Positions 32,133 to 41,900 of a DNA stretch of 46,726 bases are shown piece after piece. The stretch covers positions 1 through 46,726 of the forward strand of contig JBGPJC010000012.1 in NCBI GenBank assembly GCA_041485165.1, in the 5' to 3' direction. The notes under the pieces were generated by a model. The model was given only the letters and a program-made list of their open reading frames with translations. It ran no database searches and was not told the DNA's origin. A program made the position numbers and the translations under genes. Every line of letters begins with the position of its first letter. Within the stretch, counting starts at the first letter, position 1. Origin of the DNA: JAAFGT01 sp041485165 (GTDB lineage Bacteria > Acidobacteriota > Terriglobia > Acidiferrales > UBA7541).

Positions 32133-33163
32133 CTGTAGACCTCACACGACTGGTCGAGCTGGTGGAAGCGTTCCCACGCCGCCGCGTTCTGGTGCTGGCC
32201 GACCTGGTGGCCGACGAATTTGTCGCCGGCGAAATCAGCCGCGTTTCCCGTGAAGCGCCGGTGCTCATCTTGCGTCACAAGGAGACAAAACTCGTCCCCG
32301 GCGGAGGCGCCAATGCGGTCAACAACCTCGCCGACCTGGGCGCGCGCGTTCTCCCCGTGGGTGTGGTCGGCGATGATGCCTCCGGGCGCGGACTGCTGGC
32401 GCACCTGCGCGCGAAGCGCATCCCGTGCTCCGGCATACTCACCCTGCGCGGCTGGCCGACACCCACCAAGACGCGCTACCTGGCCGGTTGGACGCACACC
32501 GCACAGCAGCAGGTCCTGCGCGTGGACCGCGAGCCGTCGGGAGTGCTCCCTGAAGCCGCAAGAAGGGAATTGGCCCGCCGGGCGCGCCGCCTCGCAGCAC
32601 AGGCCGACGCCGTGCTGGTTTCCGACTACGGCTTTGGAACTGTGACATCCGCCCTGGTTCGCGCCGCAAAAGCGAAGGCGGGAGTGCCGGTGACGCTCGA
32701 CTCTCGCCACGCCTTGCTCGAATTCCGCGGCGCCGGGCTTACCGCCGCCACGCCCAATGAGTCTGAGCTCGAATCGCTCTACCACCAGCGCATCGGTAAC
32801 GACACCGCAGCGCTCGACCGGCTGGGCCGGCGCGCTCTGAGGCAGCTCGGGCTCCGCGCCCTGCTGGTGACTCGCGGAAAGGACGGCATGTCGCTGTTTG
32901 AGTGCGGCCGCACCCGTTCAGACATTCCCGTCTTCGGCCCGCCGGAGGCGGTGGATGTAACTGGCGCGGGCGACACAGTGATCGCCGCCTTCACTCTGGC
33001 CCTGGCGGCGGGCGCGGGATTTGCGGAAGCGGCTAGCCTGGCCAACTACGCCGGCGGCATCGTGGTGATGAAGCGCGGCACGGCCACGGCATCGCGCGCC
33101 GAACTGCTGGCCGCATTGCAGGGAGAAATCAGCGGCGCGCCCGGCGGCGTGTCATTGCCATGA
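32129..33163 (+). CDS. rfaE1: D-glycero-beta-D-manno-heptose-7-phosphate kinase (HldE kinase half)
   Basis: 344-residue PfkB-family sugar kinase making heptose-1,7-bisphosphate. Seen: VLADLVADEFVAGEISRVSRE, VPGGGANAVNNLADLGA, TKTRYLAGWTHTAQQQVLRVD, VSDYGFGTVTS, TPNESELESLY and the anion-hole motif DVTGAGDTVIAAFTLA. In E. coli this and the next protein are fused as HldE; here they are two genes sharing an ATGA overlap. Also called hldA when separate. Confidence 0.93.
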   Translation: MTVDLTRLVELVEAFPRRRVLVLADLVADEFVAGEISRVSREAPVLILRHKETKLVPGGGANAVNNLADLGARVLPVGVVGDDASGRGLLAHLRAKRIPCSGILTLRGWPTPTKTRYLAGWTHTAQQQVLRVDREPSGVLPEAARRELARRARRLAAQADAVLVSDYGFGTVTSALVRAAKAKAGVPVTLDSRHALLEFRGAGLTAATPNESELESLYHQRIGNDTAALDRLGRRALRQLGLRALLVTRGKDGMSLFECGRTRSDIPVFGPPEAVDVTGAGDTVIAAFTLALAAGAGFAEAASLANYAGGIVVMKRGTATASRAELLAALQGEISGAPGGVSLP

Positions 33164-33648
33164 ACACGGCCGCGAAAATTCTACCGCTCGAAGAATTGAA
33201 GCTCCGGCTTGCCGGGGAGCGGCGGCGCGGCCGTCGCATCGTCCTCGCCAACGGCTGCTTTGATTTATTGCACGTGGGTCACACGCGCTATCTCCAGGCT
33301 GCCCGCGGTGAAGGCGACCTGCTCGTAGTAGGAATCAATTCGGACGCCGGCGTATGTAAACTCAAAGGCGCCGGGCGCCCCATCCTCCCAGCGCGGGGCC
33401 GCGCGGAATTGGTCGCTGCGCTGGCCGCCGTCGATTACGTGGTGGTTTTCGAGGAGCCAAACGTCGAAGCGCTGCTCACTGCCCTCCGTCCGGACGTCCA
33501 CGCCAAAGGGACTGATTACACCGCGGAGACCGTCCCTGAGCGCGAAATCGCCGCTCGACTGGGTGTGCGCGTGGCCATCGTCGGAGACCCCAAGCGCCAT
33601 TCCACCCGCGATCTCTTCGCAGCCATCCGCACCGATGCCGGCCACTGA
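33160..33648 (+). CDS. rfaE2: D-glycero-beta-D-manno-heptose-1-phosphate adenylyltransferase (HldE nucleotidyltransferase half)
   Basis: 162-residue cytidylyltransferase-fold enzyme making ADP-heptose. Seen: VLANGCFDLLHVGHTRYLQ (HxGH at 38-41), LVVGINSDAGVCKLKG, GRPILPARGRAELVAAL, VVFEEPNVEALL and HAKGTDYTAETVPE. The length fits a stand-alone domain. ATG overlaps the rfaE1 stop. It overlaps waaC by 14 bases. Confidence 0.94.
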   Translation: MNTAAKILPLEELKLRLAGERRRGRRIVLANGCFDLLHVGHTRYLQAARGEGDLLVVGINSDAGVCKLKGAGRPILPARGRAELVAALAAVDYVVVFEEPNVEALLTALRPDVHAKGTDYTAETVPEREIAARLGVRVAIVGDPKRHSTRDLFAAIRTDAGH

Positions 33649-34654
33649 GTCGAAGTTCCTCGTCGTCCGTCTTGGCTCGATGGGGGACATCATCCATGCG
33701 CTCCCCGCGGCGCGCGCCCTGCGCCAGGCGTTTCCCGCAGCGCCCCTGGACTGGGTGGTCGATTTCCGCTGGCGCCCCATCCTCGATCAGGTTCCGTTCG
33801 TCAATTCCATTCTCTCTTTCGACCGCCGCTCGTGGAGAGACATCCGCCGGGCGGTGGCCGAGCTTCGCCGCGCGCGGTACGCTTGCGTAATCGATTTCCA
33901 GGGACTCTACAAGTCCGCGCTGCTGGCCCGGCTTTCCGGTGCGCCACGCCGCGTGGGCTTCGCCCGATCGCACGCTCGCGAGAGCGGGGCCGCGCTGTTT
34001 TACACCGACCGCGTCGCCCCGGCGGCCGCTCACGTGGTCATGCAGAACCTGGCACTCGCCGAGCGCGCCGGCGCACAGGCTTGCGGCTCTCTTGCCGCGG
34101 CCGAATTCCCTTTGCGCATTCCACCTGAGGCCGCAGCCATGGTGGCCCGCATCATCGGCAAGGAAGGTGTCCAAGACTATTTTGTCCTCTCTCCGGGAGG
34201 CGGCTGGAAATCAAAGTGCTGGCCTCCGGAGCGTTATGGCGAGTTGCACCGCAGGCTCGCTTCACGGCTAGGTTGCCGCGGGCTGGTGACCTTTGGGCCG
34301 GGCGAGCGCGCGCTGGCCGAAGGGGTTCTTCAGGCCGCGGGAGAACCCGCCCCTTTGGTTTTGGATTTGGACTTGCCCGAGCTGATGGCAGCGCTGCGCG
34401 GCGCTCGCGTCTTCATCGGCGGCGACACCGGCCCGCTTCATCTCGCCGCCGCGCTGCGCACGCCAGTGGTGGGGCTCTATGGCCCCACTGACCCGGCCCG
34501 CAACGGGCCTTACTCACCCGCGGACATCGTCGTGCGCAACGCCACGCCCGAGCAGACCACCTATCGGCGAGGAAGCGAGATCTCCCCGGCTATGCTCTCC
34601 ATCACTGTTGACCAGGTGGAACACGCCGTTGCGCGCAGGCTCGGCTTGCCATAA
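33635..34654 (+). CDS. waaC: LPS heptosyltransferase I (WaaC-type)
   Basis: 339-residue GT9 enzyme that adds the first heptose to Kdo-lipid A. Seen: FLVVRLGSMGDIIHALPAARA, LDWVVDFRWRPIL, VIDFQGLYKSALLARLSG, RVGFARSHARESGAALFY, LSPGGGWKSKCWPPERYGEL, GGDTGPLHLAAALRTPVVGLYGP as the donor site. ATG 33635 begins the conserved sequence inside the end of rfaE2. With waaF it completes the two-heptose inner core. Confidence 0.92.
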   Translation: MPATESKFLVVRLGSMGDIIHALPAARALRQAFPAAPLDWVVDFRWRPILDQVPFVNSILSFDRRSWRDIRRAVAELRRARYACVIDFQGLYKSALLARLSGAPRRVGFARSHARESGAALFYTDRVAPAAAHVVMQNLALAERAGAQACGSLAAAEFPLRIPPEAAAMVARIIGKEGVQDYFVLSPGGGWKSKCWPPERYGELHRRLASRLGCRGLVTFGPGERALAEGVLQAAGEPAPLVLDLDLPELMAALRGARVFIGGDTGPLHLAAALRTPVVGLYGPTDPARNGPYSPADIVVRNATPEQTTYRRGSEISPAMLSITVDQVEHAVARRLGLP

Positions 34655-34665
34655 CGTCTAAGTTG

Positions 34666-35238
34666 ATGGCGAGCTATTCCGCTTGGGCCTCCCGTTGGCG
34701 CGTCCCGGCAAGCTATCCGGTCGTGCTGGGCTATCTTTATTTTGCCGAGCCGGAGTTGCGTTCTATCGTTCTTGGAGTGCTGGTGGCCGTGCCGGGGCTG
34801 GCACTGCGCGCCGCCGCCGCCGGATATCTCTACAAGCATCAACAGCTCGCCACGCAAGGGCCGTACGCGTTCACGCGGAATCCACTTTACCTCGGGAGCA
34901 CGATTATGGCCGTGGGCTTCTGTTTGGTCGGAGCCTCCTGGTCGGGAGCCTTGTTGGTTGCCGCTTACCTCTGCCTTTTCTATCCTGCGGTGATTCGCCT
35001 CGAGGCCGAGGAACTGCGCGCGCGCTACGGTCCCGCGTATGACGACTACGCGCGGCGCGTGCCCCTTTTCTTTCCGCGGTATTCCGCGCACGCCGAACAG
35101 GTGGCAACGTCCGGCGCGAAATTTTCCTGGGAACAATATCTTCGCAACCGCGAATATCAGGCCGGTTGGGGCGTCCTGGCCGGGCTGGGAGTGCTGGTCC
35201 TGAAGCTGCTCTGGATGCGCTACCTTTTGATGCGTTGA
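34666..35238 (+). CDS. isoprenylcysteine carboxyl methyltransferase (ICMT)-like membrane protein
   Basis: 190-residue multi-pass membrane methyltransferase-type protein (ICMT/PEMT family). Seen: several hydrophobic helices, then the SAM-binding signature LATQGPYAFTRNPLYLGS and the C-terminal EAEELRARYGPAYDDYARRV. Bacterial members methylate diverse lipophilic substrates; this one, 11 bp after waaC, may act on a lipid or quinone, but no substrate can be assigned. ATG 34666 is preferred over TTG 34663. Confidence 0.82.
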   Translation: MASYSAWASRWRVPASYPVVLGYLYFAEPELRSIVLGVLVAVPGLALRAAAAGYLYKHQQLATQGPYAFTRNPLYLGSTIMAVGFCLVGASWSGALLVAAYLCLFYPAVIRLEAEELRARYGPAYDDYARRVPLFFPRYSAHAEQVATSGAKFSWEQYLRNREYQAGWGVLAGLGVLVLKLLWMRYLLMR

Positions 35239-35364
35239 AGCGCTGCTGGGCTGGGGTTGCGGCCTATCCCGCCTCCAGCGCGCACCCCTGTAATTCTGGA
35301 TTCCTCCCCGTTTTTTCCCGCTGAACCTACGGTATGATAGGGCCACTAGTTGCCCGGAGCACGG

Positions 35365-35628
35365 ATGCCCGAACCCGAGAAATTGGGGCCCAAGGTGGTA
35401 GTGCACAAAGCCGGCAGCGCTACGGAGGCCATGGTCATCCGCGGGCTGCTGCAGAGCGCCGGCCTCTCTACGCTCGATGTTTTGGAAGGCGATGAATTGC
35501 TGCAACGCGAGACGGCGGGGGACACAGATATTGTCGTTTACCAGTCCGAAGCCGAAGATGCTCGCCGGATCATCGCCGATTATCTTTCTTCGGGAGAGAA
35601 CATCTCCATCGAGCCCACCGACGAATAA
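35365..35628 (+). CDS. DUF2007-like small protein
   Basis: 87 residues of ferredoxin-like character: KVVVHKAGSATEAMVIRGLLQSAGLS, VLEGDELLQRETAGDTDIVVY and QSEAEDARRIIADYL. This pattern (short N-terminal strand, helix over the 'ATEAMVIRGLL' region, DIxV strand) fits DUF2007 (PF09413), annotated as putative signal-transducing, without a known role. ATG 35365 has GGAG about 7 bases upstream. A weak -10-like TATGAT at 35333 lies before it. Confidence 0.75.
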   Translation: MPEPEKLGPKVVVHKAGSATEAMVIRGLLQSAGLSTLDVLEGDELLQRETAGDTDIVVYQSEAEDARRIIADYLSSGENISIEPTDE

Positions 35629-35841
35629 GCCTCGCACGACTCGGGAAGGATCGCGCAAGCGATGCGGGGCGATTTCGACCGCCCCCGTTAGCTTCCACCG
35701 CTGCCGCTTGCCATCGACTCGGGTGCAGGCGATGGAGACGCGTAGAAGAGCCGGACGCCCGCGCGCCGGGCCATTAGTGTTCCGGGTTGAGTTTTAGTTC
35801 AAATCTAGCCCTTTGACTTCTTGCGTTTTGGTTTTCGCCCT

Positions 35842-36159
35842 TCAGTGGGGGGCCGGCGCGTGTTTGGCGGCACCGAACTGCACCTCATTGGCCATCAGTT
35901 TGTCCCCCATTTTTTCGGCATGGATAACCACGCGGTCGCCCACGTTGAGATCCTTCATTGAAGCAGTTGCACCGCCCTTTTCGTACTTTGTGTCGGGCAT
36001 GGTGTACACGGTGACGGGGTCCTTGCCTTTTGTTTGCACCGTGATCGAATTGTCCGTCATGGCGGTCACTTTTCCCATGACGTGTTGCTCTTTGCCATGA
36101 GCAAATGTAGCTCCCGCTACGAGCACAACCAGTGCGACCAACATAGTCATTCGTTTCAT
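35842..36159 (-). CDS. small periplasmic beta-barrel protein, DUF5666-like
   Basis: 105 residues: a signal peptide (MKRMTMLVALVVLVAGATFAHG), then a short OB/beta domain, HVMGKVTAMTDNSITVQTKGK, KDLNVGDRVVIHAEKMGDKL, ending NEVQFGAAKHAPAPH. The 'GKVTAMTDNSITV ... VGDRVVI' pattern is that of DUF5666-type periplasmic proteins often found with copper systems. The Met and His content would suit metal binding, but no ligand set is certain. It overlaps the cytochrome gene by 4 bases (ATGA). Confidence 0.75.
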   Translation of the reverse strand: MKRMTMLVALVVLVAGATFAHGKEQHVMGKVTAMTDNSITVQTKGKDPVTVYTMPDTKYEKGGATASMKDLNVGDRVVIHAEKMGDKLMANEVQFGAAKHAPAPH

Positions 36160-36776
36160 TTCTGTTCTCCCTTTTTTAAGCGATGCATCTTCATCCTCGT
36201 TTCTGGTGCTTTGCCTTCATTCAGAAAACGCTCTTCCTCTTCTTCCTCCGATCGTTCCGCGGCACTCTTTGGGTTGAACTGCTCCATCTTTTTCATTTCT
36301 TCGGGGGTCATCTGGAGAAGGTGCCGGATAAAAGAAACCAGTTTCCAACTGTCGTCATCCCTAACCGCTCCACCCCAGGCGGGCATTCCGCTGAGCCGGA
36401 TGCCGTTGTGAATGATGTAATAAATCTCCCCGTCCGTGAGGTTCTGTGTTTCGGGCTGACGCAGGTCTGGCGTCCTCGGATACAGGTTCTGTCCGATCTC
36501 CGTTTTTCCGCCGCCGTCATTGCCGTGGCATATGGCGCAGTGGTCCGCGAAATGGACGCGCGCCTCGCTGAGAACTTCAGGTATCGGCGCAAACGGATTC
36601 TTGACGTACTGTTGCGACGCCGGGATTGACAGCTTGCGCGCCGTCGTTGCGACAAAGGCCTCCATCGCCGAGGGGTTATCGCGTGCGCTGAAGCCACGGC
36701 GTATCGTTAACCACCCGTATACGGTGACAGCTATCAAGAGCACGAAGAAACCGAGTCTCAGCTTCCGCGCCTTCAT
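36156..36776 (-). CDS. membrane-anchored class I cytochrome c
   Basis: 206 residues. One N-terminal TM anchor (LGFFVLLIAVTVYGWLTI) leads to a periplasmic cytochrome c domain with CAICH (C80, C83, H84) and the axial Met in SGMPAWGG (M131). The tail is highly charged (SEEEEEERFLNEGKAPETRMKMHRLKK). It fits a small c-type cytochrome accepting or donating electrons at the periplasmic face. Start has GGGGGGAGG about 6 bases upstream. Next to a copper pump it may link to Cu redox state; inference. Confidence 0.88.
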   Translation of the reverse strand: MKARKLRLGFFVLLIAVTVYGWLTIRRGFSARDNPSAMEAFVATTARKLSIPASQQYVKNPFAPIPEVLSEARVHFADHCAICHGNDGGGKTEIGQNLYPRTPDLRQPETQNLTDGEIYYIIHNGIRLSGMPAWGGAVRDDDSWKLVSFIRHLLQMTPEEMKKMEQFNPKSAAERSEEEEEERFLNEGKAPETRMKMHRLKKGEQK

Positions 36777-36969
36777 GGCTGCCTCCCCCCTGACATCGCG
36801 CCTGGTTGCATCGGCATGTTAATATCGCGCATCAGTATGTCTATCTCACTGGGCCGTGCGGGGGGTTCCAACCCATCGGTCAGCAACCGCCCTTGCAAAG
36901 TGATCTCGTTCACCTAGAGACCTTCGAGCGCGTCCCAGCCCTTCATTTTCTGACTCCTTGCCGATTCCT

Positions 36970-37827
36970 TCAGTCTCCTCCAGTACCGCCTGCCGTCGGC
37001 GTAGGAGCCGGCGATGCGTAGAGGATGCGGCGGCTCCCCGAGGCGCCAGCGATCATTCCGGGGCGCGATTCCAGGGTGAAACCAGAACTCCGCGTCGAAG
37101 AGGAGCCCCTGGCAGATTGGCGCCGGCTTTCACCCACCGCCCGCAGCACCGCGGGAACATAGCGGCGCGTTTCTTCCGGCAGAGCGGCGAGACGGCTCAG
37201 GGTCCAGAAATCGTGCGCGTTGAACCGGCCCAGCAGACGCCCGATACGGTCCTCGCCGGCGTTGTAAGCCGCGAAGGCCAGCGGCCAATCCTCAAACTGG
37301 CGGTAGAGATCCTTCAAATAGTGCGCTGCGGCAATGGTGGACTTCAGCACGTCGAACCGCTCGTCGCGCCCTCCCCCCACGATCAAGCCATAGCGGCGCG
37401 CGGTTTCAGGCATCAGTTGCCAGATCCCCGCCGCTCCTTTTGGTGAGACCGCCAGCGGTCTGTAGTTGCTCTCGATGCCGGCAATCCCGGAGAACCCAGC
37501 CGAGAGACCTTCCTCCCGAAGAATGGACTCTACGGCTGCGCGCATCATCGCCGGATCCTGGCCGGTGGCCCGGAGTGGAGAGCGCGCCAAAGGCTGGGAC
37601 GAATCCTCTGCGGGCCCGCTGGCCTGTGCCGCCGCAGCGGATTCCGCCCTCAGCCGGACGAGAGATTGATCGAGGCTCTCGTTGAAACGGGCGCGCCATG
37701 AAGCCACGAGATCGTTTTGACCATCGGGAACTTGCGCCTGAGCGAGCCGAGGGAGAATGACAATCAGTACAATCGCAAGAAGGAACAAGCGCCCCCCAAA
37801 AGAATCCCCCTGAAGGATCCGCTTCAT
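36970..37827 (-). CDS. lytic transglycosylase (SLT domain)
   Basis: 285-residue exported enzyme cleaving peptidoglycan glycan strands. A signal segment (GRLFLLAIVLIVILPRLAQAQ) is followed by a linker and an SLT domain: AGIESNYRPLAVSPKGAAGIWQLMPETARRYGL, with the catalytic Glu in IESNY, KDLYRQFEDWPLAFAAYNAGEDRI and the closing ALPEETRRYVPAVLRA. The C-terminal ~50 residues are Ser/Arg/Pro-rich and low-complexity. Start 37827 (MKRILQ) precedes the signal peptide; the open frame is longer. Such enzymes often open the wall for envelope-spanning assemblies, which suits the CusCBA pump nearby. Confidence 0.9.
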   Translation of the reverse strand: MKRILQGDSFGGRLFLLAIVLIVILPRLAQAQVPDGQNDLVASWRARFNESLDQSLVRLRAESAAAAQASGPAEDSSQPLARSPLRATGQDPAMMRAAVESILREEGLSAGFSGIAGIESNYRPLAVSPKGAAGIWQLMPETARRYGLIVGGGRDERFDVLKSTIAAAHYLKDLYRQFEDWPLAFAAYNAGEDRIGRLLGRFNAHDFWTLSRLAALPEETRRYVPAVLRAVGESRRQSARGSSSTRSSGFTLESRPGMIAGASGSRRILYASPAPTPTAGGTGGD

Positions 37828-37988
37828 CCTTGCGCCCCCTTTCTTTGCTGGCAACTCAGGCTCCCGCTTACTCACTTCATCTCCACCCCGCGCCATTCAC
37901 CCGCGATGATGGCCTTTCGGATTTCTCTCGGCGTCTTACCCGCTCTCGTCATCTGGCCGGCGAGGAGAACCTCCTCGATGCAGGTCGT

Positions 37989-38402
37989 TCAACCCGCGCC
38001 GTGTTGTGAGGAATAGCAATCAAGCAAGCTCCTGTGGCCGAACTTTTCACAGTGGCAATAGCAGGGCTGCTGGGCGATCACCCCGGCTATCTCCGCGGCG
38101 ACCTCGTAGGCTCGTGCCACGAGCGGGTAGTTGCTGAACAGCTCGGGTGAAAGCAGGGCAGGGAATGGCATCGCCGCTTCCGCACTGTCGAAATAGGGTG
38201 GTATCTGCTCCGCCGGATTTGTCACCGGGACAGGAATTGAGCCGGGCAGTGGCACCTGCTGGCCCCCTCCGGGTAGGATGGCTCCCTTCCTGGAATAGAC
38301 ATCGCCCCAGATCGCCAATGCCAGCGTGACGACAAGGGCCGCGCCCAGCGCTCCGAGCAGTTTCCTCCTCAATTGCTCCTGCTTCCCTCTCTTGTGCTTC
38401 AT
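37989..38402 (-). CDS. PCYCGC-motif protein, membrane-anchored
   Basis: 137 residues: basic N-terminus, one TM segment (LLGALGAALVVTLALAIWG), a Pro-rich linker (LPGSIPVPVTNPAEQIPPYF), and a C-terminal cluster PCYCHCEKFGHRSLLDCY (C114, C116, C118, H123, C129) plus H134. This is the variant of the PCYCGC motif (PF13798 type), a family of unknown function. The Cys/His cluster suggests metal handling at the outer face of the membrane. GGGAGGG lies 4 bases before the ATG, which overlaps the stop of the gene upstream (ATGA), so the two are translationally coupled. Confidence 0.82.
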   Translation of the reverse strand: MKHKRGKQEQLRRKLLGALGAALVVTLALAIWGDVYSRKGAILPGGGQQVPLPGSIPVPVTNPAEQIPPYFDSAEAAMPFPALLSPELFSNYPLVARAYEVAAEIAGVIAQQPCYCHCEKFGHRSLLDCYSSQHGAG

Positions 38403-38893
38403 CGTACCCTCCCGGAAGACTGTCCCTCCGTGCCTCCCTGATTGTCTGCAGCGGGCCAGTGGCCGCGGCCCGCGCCGAGTTCCGCCAAGTGTCTTTCCAT
38501 CTCCTCCCGGCAGCGGACTTCGCATTCATCCACCGGCTGCTCCAGGTCAGCCCCCTGGTGAAGGATGCGGATGGTCAGCGTGATTTCCGGGCGATTGTGG
38601 TGCGCGGGTAAGTAGCCGATGGACTGGTCGAACGGAGAGAGATTGTATGACGAAGGGCGCTGCTCCCGCGGCAGGATCCACTCGGCGATCTGCCGCAGCG
38701 CGGCGTACACGTTCTGGCAATGCGGGCAGCCAGGTTCGGGGTGTTCGACTCCGGCCTCATGCGTCCCGGCTAGCTCAATCCCAAAACCAATCTGCCTTTT
38801 CAGATGTTCGACATAGGTATATTCCGGCCAGGTGTCCCAGCAGACGCCGAAGCGCTGGACCAGGCCCTTCAGTTGTTCCATCTCGCCGTCCAT
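38399..38893 (-). CDS. conserved-looking protein with CPHC and Cys motifs, unknown
   Basis: 164-residue soluble protein without signal peptide. Landmarks: WDTWPEYTYVEHLKRQIGFGIELAG, GCPHCQNVYAALRQIAEWILP, FDQSIGYLPAHHNRPEITLTIRIL, DECEVRCREEMERHLAELG. The CPHC pair and the later CEVRC pair could bind a metal or form disulfides. I do not recognise a named family. Ribosome-binding site AAGGAG lies 9 bases before the ATG. It follows cusA by 58 bp and is coupled to the PCYCGC gene, so it belongs to the metal operon. Confidence 0.75.
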   Translation of the reverse strand: MDGEMEQLKGLVQRFGVCWDTWPEYTYVEHLKRQIGFGIELAGTHEAGVEHPEPGCPHCQNVYAALRQIAEWILPREQRPSSYNLSPFDQSIGYLPAHHNRPEITLTIRILHQGADLEQPVDECEVRCREEMERHLAELGAGRGHWPAADNQGGTEGQSSGRVR

Positions 38894-38951
38894 GGAATTT
38901 CTCCTTCTTTCTCCCGGCCCTGACGCTCAACTTGCCAAGGGCCCCGGATCT

Positions 38952-41900
38952 CTACGCCGGGCTTACGGCCGCTGCGGCTTCCTTGCGCACGTGGAAATGC
39001 CAGCGCCAGACTTCATAGATCGCCGGGTAGATGGCCAACTCCATGATGAATGAAGTAAAGATGCCTCCGACCATCGGCGCGGCGATGCGCTTCATCACGT
39101 CGGATCCGGCGCCGGTGGACCACAGAATGGGCACCAGCCCCATGAACATCACCGCGACGGTCATCAATTTCGGCCGCAGCCGCTTCACCGCACCGTGGAC
39201 AATGGCCTCGCGCAGGTCTTCTTTCGTCTTCATCTGGCCCTTGTCCCTTCGCTCGTAGTACGCCAAGTTCAGGTAGAGCAGCATGAAGACGCCGGTTTCC
39301 GCGTCCACACCCATCAAGGCAATCAATCCGACCCACACGGCGATGCTCGTGTTGTAACCGAGAAAGTAGAGGAACCAAATGGCGCCCACCGCTGAAAAAG
39401 GCACGGCGAGAAAGATGATCACCGTCTCGGCGATCGAGCCGGTGTTGAAGTAGAGAAGCAGGAAGATGATGAACACGGTGATAGGCACTACGGTCAGCAG
39501 GCGCTGTTGCCCACGCAGCATGTATTCATACTGCCCGCTCCAGATCAGCGTGTATCCCGGCGGCAACTGCATCTTCTCGCGGATCGCCTTCTTCGCGTCA
39601 GCGACGTAGCCGCCAACGTCGCGGCCGGAGACATCCACGTACACATAGCCGCTGAGCCGGCCATTCTCGTCGCGGATCATCCCTGGACCGGATACCAGGC
39701 TGATGTCCGCAATCTGCGCCATGGGAATCTGCGCGCCATTCATCGTGGGCACAAGGACTCGATTCAGTTTGTCTTTCGTGCTGCGGTAATCGCGCAGGTA
39801 GCGCACATTGACGGGATACCGTTCGCGACCCTCGACCGTCGTCGTGACGTTTTCTCCACCCACTGCGGACATGAGAACCGCCTCGGCCTGGCCGATCGTC
39901 AGTCCGTACCGAGCCAGTTCCTCGCGCTTCAGCGTGAAATCGAGGAAGTAGCCGCCCGCGGTGCGCTCGGCGAAGACGCTGGTTGTTCCCGGCACGTCCT
40001 TCAGCACACTCTCCATGTGCACGCCCAGCTCCTGAATCTTGTTCAGATCTGGACCCAGAATCTTGATTCCGACGGGTGTGCGCACGCCAGTCGTGAGCAT
40101 ATCCACACGCGCCTTGATGGGCATGGTCCAGGCATTGACCACGCCGGGGAGTTGCATCGCGTCGTTCATGCCGCCGGGGCCGTAGACGAGTTCTTGCGTG
40201 CTCTTGTAGTCGGGCCAGGCGCGCCGCAAGATCCCCTGGAGCCACTTTGGCGCCCGGTCCGTATACCAGCGCGGCACTTTTGGCCACTGGTCTTGTGGTT
40301 TCAGCACCACGACCGTTTCGGCCATCGAAAAGGGCGCCGGGTCGGTGGCGGTCTCAGCCCGGCCGGCCTTTCCAAATACGCGCTCCACTTCCGGAAAGGT
40401 CATGAGGATTTTGTCCTGAACCTGCAGGAGTTTTCCCGCTTCGGTCACCGACATTCCGGGCAACGTGGTCGGCATGTACAGCAAAGCGCCCTCATCGAGA
40501 GGCGGCATGAATTCCGAGCCGAGGCGGAAGAACACCGGAATCGTCAGGGCTACGACGAGAATGGCGAAAGCAATCGCGAACCACTGGTAGCGGAGAACAA
40601 ACTCCACTACCGGCTGGTAAATCTTCATCAATGGCCGGCTGATGGGGTGCTTCTCTTCGCTGTGAATCTTGCCCACAAAAATGGCGCTGGTGAGGCGGGC
40701 CAGCCAGCGCGGACGAAACTCGAAGGGCTTCACTCGCAGCACAATTAACAGCAGTGCCGGAGTGAGCGTGACGGCGAGCACGGCGGCGATGGCCATGGCA
40801 AACGTCTTAGTGAAGGCCAGCGGCTTGAAGAGGCGGCCTTCCTGCGCTTCCAGTGTGAAGACGGGCATGAAACTAATGGCGATCACCAGCAGGGCGAAAA
40901 AGCTCGGCCCGCCCACTTCCTTCACGGCTCCGATAATGACGTCCCCGACGCTGCCGGGCTGCCCTTCCGCCTGCCAGTACTCGAGTTTCTTGTGCGTCTG
41001 TTCGACCACTACGATGGACGCATCCACCATGGCGCCGATGGCGATGGCGATGCCGCCAAGCGACATGATGTTGGCCGTCAGGTTCATGCCATACATCGGA
41101 ATGAATGCGATGATGATGGCGATGGGGATAGTCAGGATCGGGGTGATCGCGCTCGGGAGATGCCAGAGAAAAATAATGATGACGATGCTGACGATGATCA
41201 GTTCTTCAGTCAGCGTGTGCTTTAGATTCTCGATGGACCGCTCGATCAGCTCGGCGCGGTCATAGGTTGTGACCACCCTCACGCCCGGCGGGAGGCTCGA
41301 CTCCATTTCAGTCAGCTTTGCCCGCACCTGTTCGATCACCTTCAGGGCGTTTTCACCGTACCGCATAATCACTATCCCGCCGACGGTCTCCCCTTTCCCA
41401 TCGAGCTCCGCGATGCCGCGGCGGATGTCGGGGCCGAGGACAACCTTTCCGAGGTGCTTCACCAAGATGGGAGTTCCACCATCCGGGTTTGTACCGACGA
41501 CGATATTTTCGACGTCGGCTGTAGAGCGAATGTAGCCACGCCCTCGCACCATATATTCCCGGCCGCTAAATTCGACCAGGCGTCCGCCCACGTCGTTATT
41601 TCCCGCCTGGATTGCGCCCACAACCTTGTCCAGCGGGATCCGGTAGGCCGCCAGGGCATTGGGATCGAGGTTGACCTGGTACTGGCGGACAAACCCTCCA
41701 ACCGGGGCGACCTCGGCGACTCCCGGCACCGACTGCAGCTCATAGCGCATATACCAATCCTGGAGCGAGCGCAGCTCGGCGAGGTTGTGCTTTCCGCTGG
41801 TGTCCGTGAGGGCGTACTCGTAGACCCAGCCGACCGCGGTTTCGTCGCGGGCCAGTTCCACCTGCACGCCCTGCGGCAGCCGCGGGGCGATATTGCTCAG

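Noticed and set aside
39507..40748. 413-codon + strand open frame across cusA
   Set aside because: Antisense shadow of cusA with no motif or ribosome-binding site.
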